64,000 nucleotides of DNA from an uncultured Psychrobacter sp. (GCF_947500265.1 NZ_CANMRN010000007.1:62001-126000); one strand, 5' to 3'; numbered from the stretch's first letter, positions 28,567 to 38,113 are shown. Numbers and translations: made by a program. Notes: a model not told the origin generated them from the sequence alone.

Positions 28567-30285
28567 ATGAAAGCCAGTCAATTTTTATTTGCCACACTAA
28601 AAGAAACCCCAAGTGACGCCGACATCGCCTCAAGCCAATTGATGGTGCGTGCTGGTCTTATCCGCAAGATTGCTTCTGGATTATATATTTGGTTGCCTAT
28701 GGGTCTGCGTGTCTTGCAAAAGGTCGAACGCATTGTTCGTGAAGAGATGCAAAACGTCGGTGCACAAGAAGTGCTTATGCCGATGACTCAGCCTGCTGAA
28801 CTTTGGCAGACGACCGGACGTTTTGATGATTATGGTCCTGAGCTATTGCGCTTCAAAGACCGTCATGATCGCGACTTTGTACTTGGTCCAACGCACGAAG
28901 AAGTCATCACCAATCTAGCACAAGGTGAGCTACGTAGTTATAAACAACTACCGATTACTTTCTTTCAGATTCAAGGTAAGTTCCGTGATGAGATTCGTCC
29001 ACGCTTCGGTGTGATGCGCGCACGTGAATTCACCATGAAAGATGCTTACTCTTTCCATGTGGATCAAGCCTCATTGGCCAAGACTTACCATGATATGTAT
29101 GACGCTTATACACGCATCTTTACCCGCTTGGGCTTAGATTTCCGTGCGGTACAAGCAGATACGGGCTCTATCGGTGGCTTTGCCTCACATGAGTTCCATG
29201 TATTGGCAGATAGCGGCGAAGACGACATTGCGTTTTCGGACTCATCTGACTATGCAGCCAACGTAGAGCTAGCAGAGTCTGTCAGCACCGCTGAGCGTCA
29301 ACCACCGAAAATGGAGCGTGAAGACGTTCTAACCGAAGGCATGACCAGCTGCAAAATGGTTGCTGAACACTTGGACATCCCGTTAGAAACGACGGTTAAA
29401 ACCTTGATCGTTCATGGTCATACTGAGAATGATGAGCCACAACTGATTGCTATCGTATTGCGCGGCGATCATCAGCTCAACACTATCAAAGCTGAGAAAA
29501 TCGAAGAAGCAAATGTACCATTGACTTTAGCATCTGACGAAGAACTAAAAGCGGCAGGTCTGCACAAAGGCTATATCGGCGTTAATTTAGATATGCCTGT
29601 ATTCGTTGATCGTTCGGCAGCTGCGTTATCAGATTTTGTCTGCGGTGCCAATGAAGTGAACAAACATACTATCGGTATGAACTGGGCGCGTGATACACGC
29701 ATTACTCGTATCGTTGATGTGCGCAATGTACAAGAAGGCGACCCGTCTCCTGATGGTAAAGGCAGCCTTAAAATCAAACGTGGTATCGAAGTCGGTCATA
29801 TCTTCCAGTTGGGTGATAAATACTCACAAGCGATGAACTGTACGGTTTCTGGCGAAGATGGCAAACCTGTTACTTTGATGATGGGCTGTTATGGTATTGG
29901 CGTTAGCCGTATCATTGCCGCTGCTATCGAGCAGAACAATGATGAAAACGGCATCATGTGGCCAAAAACGCCAACGGTTGATGATTCAATCGCTCCTTTT
30001 GAAGTCGCCATCATCCCCATGAAGTCTAAAGAAGAGACGGTCATGCAGACGGCAACCGCCCTGTATGAAGAGTTAAAAGCTCAAGGCATCAACGTGCTAC
30101 TGGACGATCGTAACGAGCGCCCAGGCGTTAAGTTTGCTGATCTTGAGTTGATTGGTATACCGCATCGTATCGTCGTCTCTGATCGCAACTTGGCTGAAGA
30201 CAAATATGAGTACGTCAATCGCCGTGAAGCCGAAAAGCAAATGCTAAGCCGTGAAGAAGTCATGGCAAAAGTAAGCGGTAAATAG
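28567..30285 (+). CDS. proS: Prolyl-tRNA synthetase
   Basis: Class II aminoacyl-tRNA synthetase charging tRNA-Pro. The 572-aa protein begins [18 protein letters not shown] and has motif 2 ([26 protein letters not shown]), the YbaK-like editing insertion (about residues 225-390, including [14 protein letters not shown]), motif 3 ([18 protein letters not shown]) and a C-terminal anticodon-binding domain. This is the bacterial type with editing domain and of normal length. A strong terminator follows at 30311. Confidence 0.97.
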   Translation: MKASQFLFATLKETPSDADIASSQLMVRAGLIRKIASGLYIWLPMGLRVLQKVERIVREEMQNVGAQEVLMPMTQPAELWQTTGRFDDYGPELLRFKDRHDRDFVLGPTHEEVITNLAQGELRSYKQLPITFFQIQGKFRDEIRPRFGVMRAREFTMKDAYSFHVDQASLAKTYHDMYDAYTRIFTRLGLDFRAVQADTGSIGGFASHEFHVLADSGEDDIAFSDSSDYAANVELAESVSTAERQPPKMEREDVLTEGMTSCKMVAEHLDIPLETTVKTLIVHGHTENDEPQLIAIVLRGDHQLNTIKAEKIEEANVPLTLASDEELKAAGLHKGYIGVNLDMPVFVDRSAAALSDFVCGANEVNKHTIGMNWARDTRITRIVDVRNVQEGDPSPDGKGSLKIKRGIEVGHIFQLGDKYSQAMNCTVSGEDGKPVTLMMGCYGIGVSRIIAAAIEQNNDENGIMWPKTPTVDDSIAPFEVAIIPMKSKEETVMQTATALYEELKAQGINVLLDDRNERPGVKFADLELIGIPHRIVVSDRNLAEDKYEYVNRREAEKQMLSREEVMAKVSGK

Positions 30286-30310
30286 TTTTGTAAATAAAGA
30301 CTGTATAACA

Positions 30311-30347
30311 AAAAGCGCCTATCTCACATGATGAGATAGGCGCTTTT
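30311..30347. terminator. Bidirectional terminator between proS and queF
   Basis: AAAAGCGCCTATCTCA and TGAGATAGGCGCTTTT form a perfect 16-bp stem with a 5-nt loop, flanked by A- and T-runs. It serves the convergent proS and queF genes. The same stem recurs, slightly degraded, at 33344-33377. Confidence 0.92.
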
Positions 30348-30383
30348 TTATTGGCTTAAGATTGATGTATTTTTAGCGAGAAC

Positions 30384-31268
30384 TTACTGGCGAATCAAAC
30401 GGCTTGGCGTAGGCAATAGACTGATATCACTAACACGGCAAGGATTGATATCGATACCACCGCGGCGCGTATACCACGCCCGTACCATTAGCTCGCTTGG
30501 CTGATAGTATTGACTCAAATCAGCAAATATCTGCTCGACACACTGCTCATGAAAACCATTGTGCTGACGGAAGCTCAATATATAACGCAGCATATTTGCA
30601 TTATTAAAAGGCTTATCAGTTGTAATCGATACGGCCAACGTACCCCAATCTGGTTGATTGGTCACTGGGCAGTTACTGCGCAGTAGATTGGAATAAAAAG
30701 TATAGGGCTGCATACCCTCATTTGCCACACTTTCATCGTTCGCCCCTACTGCGTTCTCACTCAGCAGCGACGCATCAGGATGTTCAGTTAACGCAACTTT
30801 ATCCGTGCTATCTGCCAATGCCTCATCAATGCAAATACCCTCAGGCTGAGCAATCAATAACGCTGTTTCGTTACCATCTAGATCATCGTTTAAACCAAAT
30901 AACGCTACCTGTACGTCTGTTTGCAAACAAGCTGACAAGTCTTTCGCAATCAACGCTTGTACGTCATTCCAACTGGCAAACTCGGTAAAGTTAATGCTAT
31001 TCAAGTATAGCTTGAGCGATTTTGATTCTACGATAAATGGTGAGCTAGCAGGAATGCTAAAGCGTGCAATCGCTACTTGCGAGATACCTTGCGGATTTAA
31101 CCAAGATATCTCAAAGGCCTGCCACCAATCGACACCGACGGCTAGCTTGTCGTCTTGCCAACCAATCGCATCACGTCCCATGCTGCGCGCAATCGGATAT
31201 AGCGTCTCTGGGCTATACTCAGTTGGATAGTCTGTGGTTTGCTCACCCAAGATACCATGAATACTCAT
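30384..31268 (-). CDS. queF: NADPH-dependent 7-cyano-7-deazaguanine reductase (long form)
   Basis: Reduces preQ0 to preQ1 in queuosine synthesis. The 294-aa length is that of the two-domain type II (YqcD) enzyme. ESKSLKLYLNS (residues 81-91) is the QueF substrate motif. The catalytic Cys is C200 in SNCPVTNQPDWG with D207, matching C190/D197 in E. coli. An acidic, poorly conserved insertion lies at about 150-185. Monocistronic on the minus strand. Confidence 0.95.
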   Translation of the reverse strand: MSIHGILGEQTTDYPTEYSPETLYPIARSMGRDAIGWQDDKLAVGVDWWQAFEISWLNPQGISQVAIARFSIPASSPFIVESKSLKLYLNSINFTEFASWNDVQALIAKDLSACLQTDVQVALFGLNDDLDGNETALLIAQPEGICIDEALADSTDKVALTEHPDASLLSENAVGANDESVANEGMQPYTFYSNLLRSNCPVTNQPDWGTLAVSITTDKPFNNANMLRYILSFRQHNGFHEQCVEQIFADLSQYYQPSELMVRAWYTRRGGIDINPCRVSDISLLPTPSRLIRQ

Positions 31269-31336
31269 CTGTCTTCCTAATATTAAACCGTTTAAAATTT
31301 GCTCTAAATAATAGTATGCTTAGCGAATAATACACA

Positions 31337-32143
31337 CTACAAACGTACACGTGAACCGTTACTTAGCAAGCGATAAGCGATGGTATAAAATATCGCACAG
31401 AACATAAAAATAGCCGCCATCGAATACCAAACATTGACATCAGAGTAGCCAAGAATACCGTAACGGAATGAGTTGACCATATAGACGATAGGGTTCAGTA
31501 GCGAGATATTTTGCCAAAATGGCGATAAATTCTCCATCGAATAAAACACACCGCCAAGATAGGTCAATGGCGTCAGTACAAAGCTTGGGATAATAGAGAT
31601 ATCATCAAACGAGCGTGCAAATACCGCATTGATAAAACCGCCTAACGAAAACAAGATAGACGTGCCAAGTACCGTAAATACAGTCACAAATAAATGCTCG
31701 ATACCAAGATCGGTAAAGAAAAGCGCCACTATCGAGACAATCACACCGATAGCCAGTCCACGGAAGATACCACCACTGATATAACCCATCAAAATAGCAT
31801 GCTTGGATACTGGCGAGACCAAAAGCTCTTCGATACTAGACGTGAACTTGGCACTAAAGAAGCTTGAGACGACGTTAGAGTAACTGTTGGTAATGATCGA
31901 CATCATGATCAAACCAGGCACGATAAACTGCATGTAAGGCACGCCGCCCATCTCACCCACACGCGAACCAATCATCTTACCAAAGATGACAAAATACAAA
32001 CTCATCGTGATAACTGGCGGTAGTAACGTCTGCGGCCAGATACGTAAAATACGGCGCACTTCTTTGAACCAAATAGTACGAAACGCAATCCACTTCTTAC
32101 TCAATGACATTGTTTTATTATGATCGACTAGTTCCTGACTCAT
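31337..32143 (-). CDS. ABC-2 type transporter permease (YadH-like)
   Basis: 268-aa integral membrane protein with six predicted helices and the ABC-2 signature region (about residues 175-235, FINAVFARSFDDISIIPSFVLTPLTYLGGVFYSM). The start overlaps the ATPase gene stop by 4 bp, so the two form one exporter. The E. coli counterpart pair is yadG-yadH, of unknown substrate. No substrate can be inferred from this context. Confidence 0.88.
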   Translation of the reverse strand: MSQELVDHNKTMSLSKKWIAFRTIWFKEVRRILRIWPQTLLPPVITMSLYFVIFGKMIGSRVGEMGGVPYMQFIVPGLIMMSIITNSYSNVVSSFFSAKFTSSIEELLVSPVSKHAILMGYISGGIFRGLAIGVIVSIVALFFTDLGIEHLFVTVFTVLGTSILFSLGGFINAVFARSFDDISIIPSFVLTPLTYLGGVFYSMENLSPFWQNISLLNPIVYMVNSFRYGILGYSDVNVWYSMAAIFMFCAIFYTIAYRLLSNGSRVRL

Positions 32144-33102
32144 AATCCCGCCTCCTTCATGCTATCTGCACTCTGAATGTTTTTGTCTACCAAGCGCATA
32201 AATAACTCTTCTAGTCGGTTGGCTTTATTGCGCATACTCGCCACACTGATACCTTTATCAGACAACTGATCAAAGACACCGTTTAGTGACTCACCTTCTG
32301 TCAAGGTAACTTCTAGCGTTTGCTCATCTGGTTGCGAGACTCCTGTAACTCCTGTCAGAGCCAACTGCTCAGTGAGCGGCATATCCAAATCAAATACAAA
32401 CGTCTCTACGGACAACTGCGCCAGTAGCTCTTTCATTTCTGTATTGATTCGAATCTCGCCGTGATCCAAGATCGCAATGCGTTTACACAATTGCTCAGCT
32501 TCTTCGAGATAATGAGTCGTCAGAATAATAGTGGTGTTTTCTTCGATATTAATCTGCTGCATAAACTCCCACATCGATCGGCGAAGCTCGATATCGACAC
32601 CCGCTGTTGGCTCATCAAGAATCAATAGCTTTGGCTTATGAATTAATGCACGGGCAATCATCAAACGGCGTTTCATACCACCAGATAGCTCACGTGATTT
32701 ACTGTCGCGTTTATCCCATAGTCCTAGCGCGGTTAACAGTCTCTTTGCTCGTGGTTTGGCTTCTTTTGCAGGAATACCAAAATAACCCGCTTGCGTAATC
32801 AGGATATCTTCGACTTTTTCGAACATATTAAAGTTAAATTCTTGCGGTACAACGCCAAGGTATTGCTTGGCAATCGAAGGGTTCTCTAATAGGTCTGTGC
32901 CGAAAATATGGACGCTACCAGTGGTTGGCTTAAACAATGAGCTAATAATACCAATCATGGTAGATTTGCCTGCGCCGTTTGGCCCGAGTAACGCAAAGAA
33001 ACCACCTTGTGGTACTGTTAGATCAACCCCTTTTAATGCCGAAAACCCATTATCGTAGGTCTTGGATAGGTTTTTTATGGAGAGTGCTGGTGCATCAGAC
33101 AT
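32140..33102 (-). CDS. ABC transporter ATP-binding protein (YadG-like)
   Basis: ATP-hydrolysing subunit of the exporter. The start chosen is ATG at 33102 (MSDAPALSIKNLSK), preceded by AAAGAGG; an upstream ATG at 33126 has no ribosome site. The 320-aa protein has Walker A GPNGAGKST, Q-loop, signature LSGGMKRR and Walker B LLILDEPTAGVD, then a C-terminal regulatory domain of about 90 residues. Overlaps the permease gene by 4 bp. Confidence 0.92.
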   Translation of the reverse strand: MSDAPALSIKNLSKTYDNGFSALKGVDLTVPQGGFFALLGPNGAGKSTMIGIISSLFKPTTGSVHIFGTDLLENPSIAKQYLGVVPQEFNFNMFEKVEDILITQAGYFGIPAKEAKPRAKRLLTALGLWDKRDSKSRELSGGMKRRLMIARALIHKPKLLILDEPTAGVDIELRRSMWEFMQQINIEENTTIILTTHYLEEAEQLCKRIAILDHGEIRINTEMKELLAQLSVETFVFDLDMPLTEQLALTGVTGVSQPDEQTLEVTLTEGESLNGVFDQLSDKGISVASMRNKANRLEELFMRLVDKNIQSADSMKEAGL

Positions 33103-33343
33103 GAAGACCTCTTTATTTGTTATCAATTTATATAAAATGCGATTTTAGAATAATAGGCCGTGTTGAACATTCGACTATCATTATCATATAGGCAAAAGCC
33201 GTATAAGAATGTTCAACACACTCTACTATCTAAAGGTGACAATGTACGGTAATAAACGAACTAATCTCATAAAATGAGGCTACTCGTGGCGAATTTCAAC
33301 TGCCTTATATTCGAAGTACCATATTAATAATACTCATCATGAA

Positions 33344-33377
33344 AAAGCGCCTATCTCATCACTGAAATAGGCGCTTT
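33344..33377 (-). terminator. Terminator of the cytochrome c5 gene
   Basis: AAAGCGCCTAT, one mismatch, TCA pairs with TGA, mismatch, ATAGGCGCTTT; a T-run follows on the minus strand. It lies 43 bp after the cytochrome gene stop and has nearly the same stem as the terminator at 30311-30347. Confidence 0.85.
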
Positions 33378-33419
33378 ATAGATAACTATCGTAAAAGCTT
33401 GGAAGGTAATCAACAAAGA

Positions 33420-34079
33420 TTAGCTTGCTTCTGCGACCATATAATCTACGGCATTTTGAACTTCTTCATCAGGAATATCCGCGCCACCTTTTGCAGGCAT
33501 CGCATTGAAACCGTTGATAGCATGGGTATATAGCGTATCTTTACCTTTTGCGATACGTGGGCCCCAAGCGCCAGCATCACCAAAGATAGGAGAGCCTAGC
33601 AAGCCTGCAGTATGACAAGTATGACATACAGCATTATATACCGCTTTACCGTCACGAGGACCGTCGCCAGCAGCTGGGCCAGATGAGCGTGCCGTTACAT
33701 CACAAGCTTCACCGTCTTCAAAACAGATATTGGCAACAGGCTGGATACGCGCAATCAGATTAGGATACAAAGCAATTAGCTTCTGTACTTGCGGCGTATC
33801 TTGTGGAATTGGCTCTTCATCAGCGGCAGGCGCTGCAGCAGCAGTTTCTTCGCCTTCTGCTGCTGCAGCGGCTTCGTCAGTAGGCGCAGCACCATCTGTC
33901 GTATCTGCAGCAGCTTGGGTATCGTCACCTAGCGTTTCAGGAGCAGCTTCTACGACCTCTTGGCCTTCTGCTACGTCTGATGCAGTTACAGGAGTGTCTA
34001 CAACATCTTCAGCTTGGCTCACCGCGATACTAGCGATTCCTAGAATGGCAGCTGCCGATAACATAACTACTTTTCTCAT
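33420..34079 (-). CDS. Cytochrome c5-like monohaem protein with acidic linker
   Basis: Periplasmic electron carrier. The 219-aa product has a signal peptide (residues 1-23, cleaved near SQA-ED), then an Ala/Glu/Asp-rich low-complexity linker (about 25-95). The C-terminal cytochrome c5 domain (about 135-219) has haem motif CHTCH at 152-156 and the axial Met in NAMPAKGG (M194). Two further Cys (C119, C126) precede the haem domain. Linker length suggests a tethered or exposed haem domain. Monocistronic. Confidence 0.88.
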   Translation of the reverse strand: MRKVVMLSAAAILGIASIAVSQAEDVVDTPVTASDVAEGQEVVEAAPETLGDDTQAAADTTDGAAPTDEAAAAAEGEETAAAAPAADEEPIPQDTPQVQKLIALYPNLIARIQPVANICFEDGEACDVTARSSGPAAGDGPRDGKAVYNAVCHTCHTAGLLGSPIFGDAGAWGPRIAKGKDTLYTHAINGFNAMPAKGGADIPDEEVQNAVDYMVAEAS

Positions 34080-34431
34080 TCGTCACGTTCTCTTATTACG
34101 TATACAAGGACTAGCACGGCTCGGACATTCTGTCTGTCCTCCTTTGACGACCTCTAAGTCTTCAATAGCAGACAGCCATCCCGCGTGCCAGCGCACTTGC
34201 AATCGGTGATTATAAATATGAATTCTCCCCAACATTATAAGGGAAAAGGCAGGTAAATTGCCATGCTTGTTTAATGACTTGGCTGTTTTTTCTTAAAAAA
34301 CCTCAATCGCGACTGTCATTTATTGGCTTTATGCTTTTTATTTGTTAGACTAAGCGGTCTTTATTTCTAGACACCTTATGCTAATTATCATGCGTATCTA
34401 AGCGTGACAGTCAGACATATCGTTATCATAT

Positions 34432-34508
34432 GCGCTCGTAGCTCAGTTGGATAGAGTATCGGTCTCCGAAGCCGAGGGTCGTGGGTTCGATTCCCGCCGA
34501 GCGCACCA
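34432..34508 (+). tRNA. tRNA-Arg (anticodon CCG), island attachment site
   Basis: 77-nt cloverleaf with acceptor GCGCTCG pairing CGAGCGC, anticodon stem TCGGT/GCCGA with loop CTCCGAA (anticodon CCG), and T-arm GTGGG-TTCGATT-CCCGC (last pair within the att repeat). CCA is encoded. Its last 17 bases plus AT recur at 53114-53132, and a tyrosine recombinase starts 164 bp downstream. Confidence 0.95.
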
Positions 34509-34510
34509 AT
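34492..34510 (+). repeat. attL: 3' end of tRNA-Arg
   Basis: TCCCGCCGAGCGCACCAAT, 19 bp, perfectly repeated in the same orientation at 53114-53132. It covers the T-stem 3' side, acceptor stem and CCA, so integration keeps the tRNA intact. Confidence 0.88.
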
Positions 34511-34618
34511 CATCGTATTTCACCCTTCCCTAACATTACCTAAAACCTTTACAACCCTCTAATATCAAGATATTAAGTCTTTTAACATTACTTGCCATTA
34601 CCTAGCAGCACCTATAGA

Positions 34619-34642
34619 ATGTTGTTAAATTTGTTGTTAAAA
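34619..34642 (+). repeat. 24-bp repeat near left border (integrase arm-site candidate)
   Basis: Two GTTGTTAAA units separated by TTT, flanked by AT and A. The identical 24 bp occur at 53032-53055 inside the right border. In the excised circle the two copies would flank the attP core as direct repeats, as arm-type integrase sites do. Confidence 0.6.
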
Positions 34643-34672
34643 CATTTAACATTTTTTACGGGTTCCCTGAAT

Positions 34673-36130
34673 ATGAGAAAAGACTATCTACTAACTGACA
34701 ATGGCGTAAAGTCCATAGCTAAGCAGTCAGCACCTGACAAAGTCACTCGTCACAGTGATGGTAATAGCTTATCTCTAATACAACATCCTAATGGCTCACT
34801 ATTTTGGCAAATGTCATACCGCTATCAATCGGATAAAGATATTAAGCCCAAACAAAAAACCTACCAGATCGGTATCTATAAATCATCAAAGCAAATGATC
34901 GATTCATCATTCAAGCCTCAAGTATCGCTAAAGCAAGCGCGTATCGAACGTGATAAGGCAAAAGCATTATTGGCTGGCGGTATCGACCCAACCGAACACA
35001 AAAGCGTTGAGAAGAACAACTTTGAACAAAAGGACTTATTTAACGTCATTGCTAAAAGCTATCTTGATGAAAAATCCAAAACCACTGTAAAGAACGTGCA
35101 AAAGCTGCAAGGGTTCTTAGACAACCACATATTAAAACATCTAGGTGACTATCCTATTGGTACCATCACCGCGCAAGATATTATTAAAACAGGGCTTGCC
35201 ATTCAAGCCACCTTTGAGCAGCAAGGCAAACACACCTCAGAGACCGCGCATAAATGTATGGGGTTGATTAGCGCCATCTTTGAGTATGCTATTAACACTT
35301 TAGGCTATGATATTACCAATATTGCTATTGGACGTAATAAGGCTCTTAGACCGCATAGAGCCGAACGTATGAAAGCGGTAGAGCAGCACCAATTCCCCGA
35401 CCTACTCCGCAATATTGATCAGTACATTAATAACCACCCAAACGCTCATGAGCAGACCGTAGCGGGTTTACAGCTGATGACGCTGTGCTTTGTGCGTACC
35501 AAAGAGCTAAGGCACTTTGAATGGTCAGAGATTGATTATCATAAAAGCGTATGGCGTATTCCAGCGCATAAGATGAAAATGCGCCAAGACCATATTATTC
35601 CGCTGTCACCGCAAGCAATGGCTATCATTGAACGTATGCGTCCCTTAACAGAGCAGACAGGCTATGTGTTCTATAACTTTGAATCAAACAAAACCTATAG
35701 TGAAGCATGGTTTAATCAGGCACTACAGCGCATGGGCTATACAGGTGACCCCTACCCTAAAATGACGGGGCACGGCTTTAGGCAGCTTGCCAGCACAGGA
35801 CTGTATGAGCTGCAATTTCGTGAAAGCCTCATAGAGATACAACTTGCCCACTTAGAGCAATCGAGCGTGAGAAGGCGCTACGACTTATCAGAGCATTTAG
35901 CCGAGCGCCAAATGATGATGCACCGCTGGGCGAACTATCTCGATGACTTACGCGCGGGCAAGGCGGTCAGCTTTGATTTGTTGACTCCTGATGAACTCAC
36001 TAAAGAAATGGAAAGCCGTAATGAGCAAACGACTGATATAGCACTGCATGACAAGGACATACTGATAAAGAGCTTGCAGGCACAAGGCGTATCGCAAGAA
36101 GTACTAGCCAAACTTGCTGAACAACTTTAA
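34673..36130 (+). CDS. int: Tyrosine-type site-specific integrase
   Basis: Catalyses integration and excision of the island. The start chosen is ATG at 34673 (MRKDYLLTDNG), since upstream in-frame codons run through the 24-bp repeat. The 485-aa protein has the N-terminal arm-binding DUF4102-type domain (about 1-110), a core-binding SAM-like domain (about 120-220) and the catalytic domain. The last contains R275 (VRTKELRH), K300, H367 and R370 (HGFRQLAS), H393 (LAHLE) and Tyr403 (RRRYDLSEHL). This is the P4/CP4-57-like class that uses tRNA 3' ends, in agreement with the adjacent tRNA-Arg. Confidence 0.95.
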   Translation: MRKDYLLTDNGVKSIAKQSAPDKVTRHSDGNSLSLIQHPNGSLFWQMSYRYQSDKDIKPKQKTYQIGIYKSSKQMIDSSFKPQVSLKQARIERDKAKALLAGGIDPTEHKSVEKNNFEQKDLFNVIAKSYLDEKSKTTVKNVQKLQGFLDNHILKHLGDYPIGTITAQDIIKTGLAIQATFEQQGKHTSETAHKCMGLISAIFEYAINTLGYDITNIAIGRNKALRPHRAERMKAVEQHQFPDLLRNIDQYINNHPNAHEQTVAGLQLMTLCFVRTKELRHFEWSEIDYHKSVWRIPAHKMKMRQDHIIPLSPQAMAIIERMRPLTEQTGYVFYNFESNKTYSEAWFNQALQRMGYTGDPYPKMTGHGFRQLASTGLYELQFRESLIEIQLAHLEQSSVRRRYDLSEHLAERQMMMHRWANYLDDLRAGKAVSFDLLTPDELTKEMESRNEQTTDIALHDKDILIKSLQAQGVSQEVLAKLAEQL

Positions 36131-36209
36131 CACCACTACCTTACTAGTTATTTTCAGCATTGGGCTGGCAAGCCAAACTTGATAGCGCTAATCGCTGTCA
36201 TCACTGATT

Positions 36210-36270
36210 GCAAGGCTAGGATTAATTACCCGAACGACAGCCACCGCACCCTTAGCTGTCAACGCCTTGC
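36210..36270 (+). promoter_or_regulatory. Structured leader upstream of the 436-aa coiled-coil gene (copy B)
   Basis: Nested stems: outer GCAAGGC (36210-36216) with GCCTTGC (36264-36270), inner GACAGC (36236-36241) with GCTGTC (36255-36260). The outer stem is followed by TCCTTTTTTG, so it could also terminate or attenuate transcription from the integrase side. Homologous in sequence and layout to 14540-14605 with compensating base changes. Confidence 0.5.
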
Positions 36271-36305
36271 TCCTTTTTTGATTTAAGGGTGTGAGGGTGC
36301 GAACT

Positions 36306-37616
36306 GTGAATATATTACTCAAGGAGTTTCTAACATTTGAGGAAGTAGGTAAGTATTTAGAGCAGCATGGATTTTCTTATAATGAACAAATAGAAGAAGA
36401 TTATTACAAGCTAAAGACTTTCATATTAGATCTTTATAACGAAAAAAAGCTCAACCCTGTTTTTCATTATGATGGTATGAGTCATGTAAGTGTTGTAGAC
36501 GCTTATGAAGATGAAGATGCTTATGAAGATGAAGATGGAGATGCTTATGAAGATGAAGATGAAGATAATATCGTTTTAAGTGCTCATTATAAATCAGAAA
36601 ATGGTTACTTCTTTATACATAATAGACAGTTTTATGATCTTCTCAATAATGCAAAAATTCCAATTGATGAAAATATGTGTTTACAAAACTATGTAAAATT
36701 TAAAAAACATCCTATCTATAACATAGATGAAGAGAAAGAAGTGACTTTTAAAACTGTACATTTACATAAACCTAGTGAACAGAAAATGCTAGATATACAT
36801 GGTTTGAGATATCCCAAAGTTGATTTAGATAAGCTGTTTAGACCAACAACCCAAATTTCTAGCTCAAAGATAAATAACGATAACCGATTTAAAGAACTTG
36901 TGTTAAAGAAAGAACACTTAGGTGAACATCAAAAACTACTTATTACTTATGCTTTGTTCACACCGAGACAAATAGCTTGCCTGCTTACTGATTACAACCC
37001 AGCATATAACCATAATGATGATTTTTATAATGCGCGTTTGGATATGGTAGAAAATGCTGTACAGGTTGACACTTTAATTCCTATTAATAATGAAGAACAG
37101 ATAATAGCTAAAAAGGTCAAAGAATGGCTTGCTCATCATAACTTTATCTTTGAGGGTTTTAACGATGATCTGCACATTGATATTGATGATTTAGATAATC
37201 TAGCAATAGATTACCTAAAGCGTATAGCTGAACTCGAACAAGAAATAGAAGACGCAAAAAATACTGGTGGTTTCTCAATAGGAACGCCTACAGTAGCGCA
37301 TGGTGAATCTAAGACCAATGAGCAGTTAGTCAATGAATTGGCAGCCGCTAACAACCAAATAGCTAAACTCAAAAGCCAATTAGAACAATCTACGACTGAT
37401 AAACGTTCTTATACGACTCCAGCCATGAAAATCATGAATAAAGTTATTACCGAATTTTGGCTTGATTACAATCCTAATCAATCAGCACCAAAGCAAGAGA
37501 TTATTGTCAGATGGATAACAGGTAACTTTAATGATGTATCAAAAGCTTTAGCATTAAATATTGATAAAGTTTGCCGTCATAGCGAAGCAAGAAGCGGAGG
37601 AAAATATAAAAGATAG
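36306..37616 (+). CDS. Coiled-coil protein of mobile-element type, function unknown (copy B)
   Basis: GTG at 36306 follows GGTGCGAACT, the same context as the GTG of the 342-aa protein at 14640. The 436-aa product begins MNILLKEFLTFEEVGKYLEQHGF, possibly a small helix-turn-helix-like module. It has an acidic repeat (about residues 66-87, AYEDED units) and a mixed central region. A coiled coil follows (about 335-365, ELAAANNQIAKLKSQLEQ), then a C-terminal module of about 65 residues (YTTPAMKIMNKVITEFWLDYNP to GGKYKR). Located directly after the integrase, a typical place for this unnamed family. A terminator follows at 37652. Function unknown; a DNA-binding or element-maintenance role is a guess. 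Confidence 0.75.
   Translation: MNILLKEFLTFEEVGKYLEQHGFSYNEQIEEDYYKLKTFILDLYNEKKLNPVFHYDGMSHVSVVDAYEDEDAYEDEDGDAYEDEDEDNIVLSAHYKSENGYFFIHNRQFYDLLNNAKIPIDENMCLQNYVKFKKHPIYNIDEEKEVTFKTVHLHKPSEQKMLDIHGLRYPKVDLDKLFRPTTQISSSKINNDNRFKELVLKKEHLGEHQKLLITYALFTPRQIACLLTDYNPAYNHNDDFYNARLDMVENAVQVDTLIPINNEEQIIAKKVKEWLAHHNFIFEGFNDDLHIDIDDLDNLAIDYLKRIAELEQEIEDAKNTGGFSIGTPTVAHGESKTNEQLVNELAAANNQIAKLKSQLEQSTTDKRSYTTPAMKIMNKVITEFWLDYNPNQSAPKQEIIVRWITGNFNDVSKALALNIDKVCRHSEARSGGKYKR
36501..36566 (+). repeat. 18-bp in-frame tandem repeat (AYEDED units)
   Basis: Three copies of GCTTATGAAGATGAAGAT (36501-36518, 36519-36536, 36543-36560), with GGAGAT before the third and an extra GAAGAT after it. It encodes a stretch of Asp/Glu/Ala/Tyr inside the coiled-coil protein. 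Copy-number change would keep the frame. Confidence 0.9.
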
Positions 37617-37651
37617 GCGTATTTTAAAATCATTGCTATAACAGCTATCAG

Positions 37652-37674
37652 CCCTTGTCTATCAAGGGTTTTTT
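37652..37674 (+). terminator. Intrinsic terminator after the coiled-coil gene
   Basis: CCCTTG (37652-37657) and CAAGGG (37663-37668) form a 6-bp stem with a 5-nt loop followed by TTTTTT. Lies 36 bp after the stop at 37616. Confidence 0.75.
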
Positions 37675-37809
37675 ATTGCCCTGATAGCAATATTATTGCC
37701 ATAACATCATATCAAAAGTGCTTGCATGATAGCCGATATCACCCCGTAACATTCACTTCATAGCAGGGCATTACCGCCCATTCCTCTAACAGCTATGGAA
37801 TGAATTATT

Positions 37810-38112
37810 ATGACCTTAATTGATCAATATCTAAGAATGACAGATCTTGCCAATCAACCTGAGCGTAAAGCCAAAACTTATACCACTAAATTAGGCCAAC
37901 AGCGCACCGTCACTGCCAAAGCCGCCACACGCGGTATCACAGGCTTTAGTGTTAAGCACATCTACCATTTAATCAACCAAAATAAATTCCCAGCACCCGT
38001 AAAAATTGGGCGGGCTAGTTTATGGCGCTTGTCTGAAATCAATAGCTGGCTAGATAGTCGTGCCCAGCCGTCAGAAGACTATACCACCGCTAATGCACAA
38101 GAGGGGGTTTGA
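37810..38112 (+). CDS. AlpA-like helix-turn-helix regulator
   Basis: 100-aa protein with a MerR/excisionase-type winged HTH (about residues 33-80). The core is GFSVKHIYHLINQNKFPAPVKIG followed by LWRLSEINSWLDS, the pattern of AlpA/phage transcriptional regulators. Members of this family activate excision or early genes of P4-like satellites and islands. First gene of a tight plus-strand cluster (37810-41234); its stop is immediately followed by the next ATG. Confidence 0.88.
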   Translation: MTLIDQYLRMTDLANQPERKAKTYTTKLGQQRTVTAKAATRGITGFSVKHIYHLINQNKFPAPVKIGRASLWRLSEINSWLDSRAQPSEDYTTANAQEGV

Positions 38113-38113
38113 C

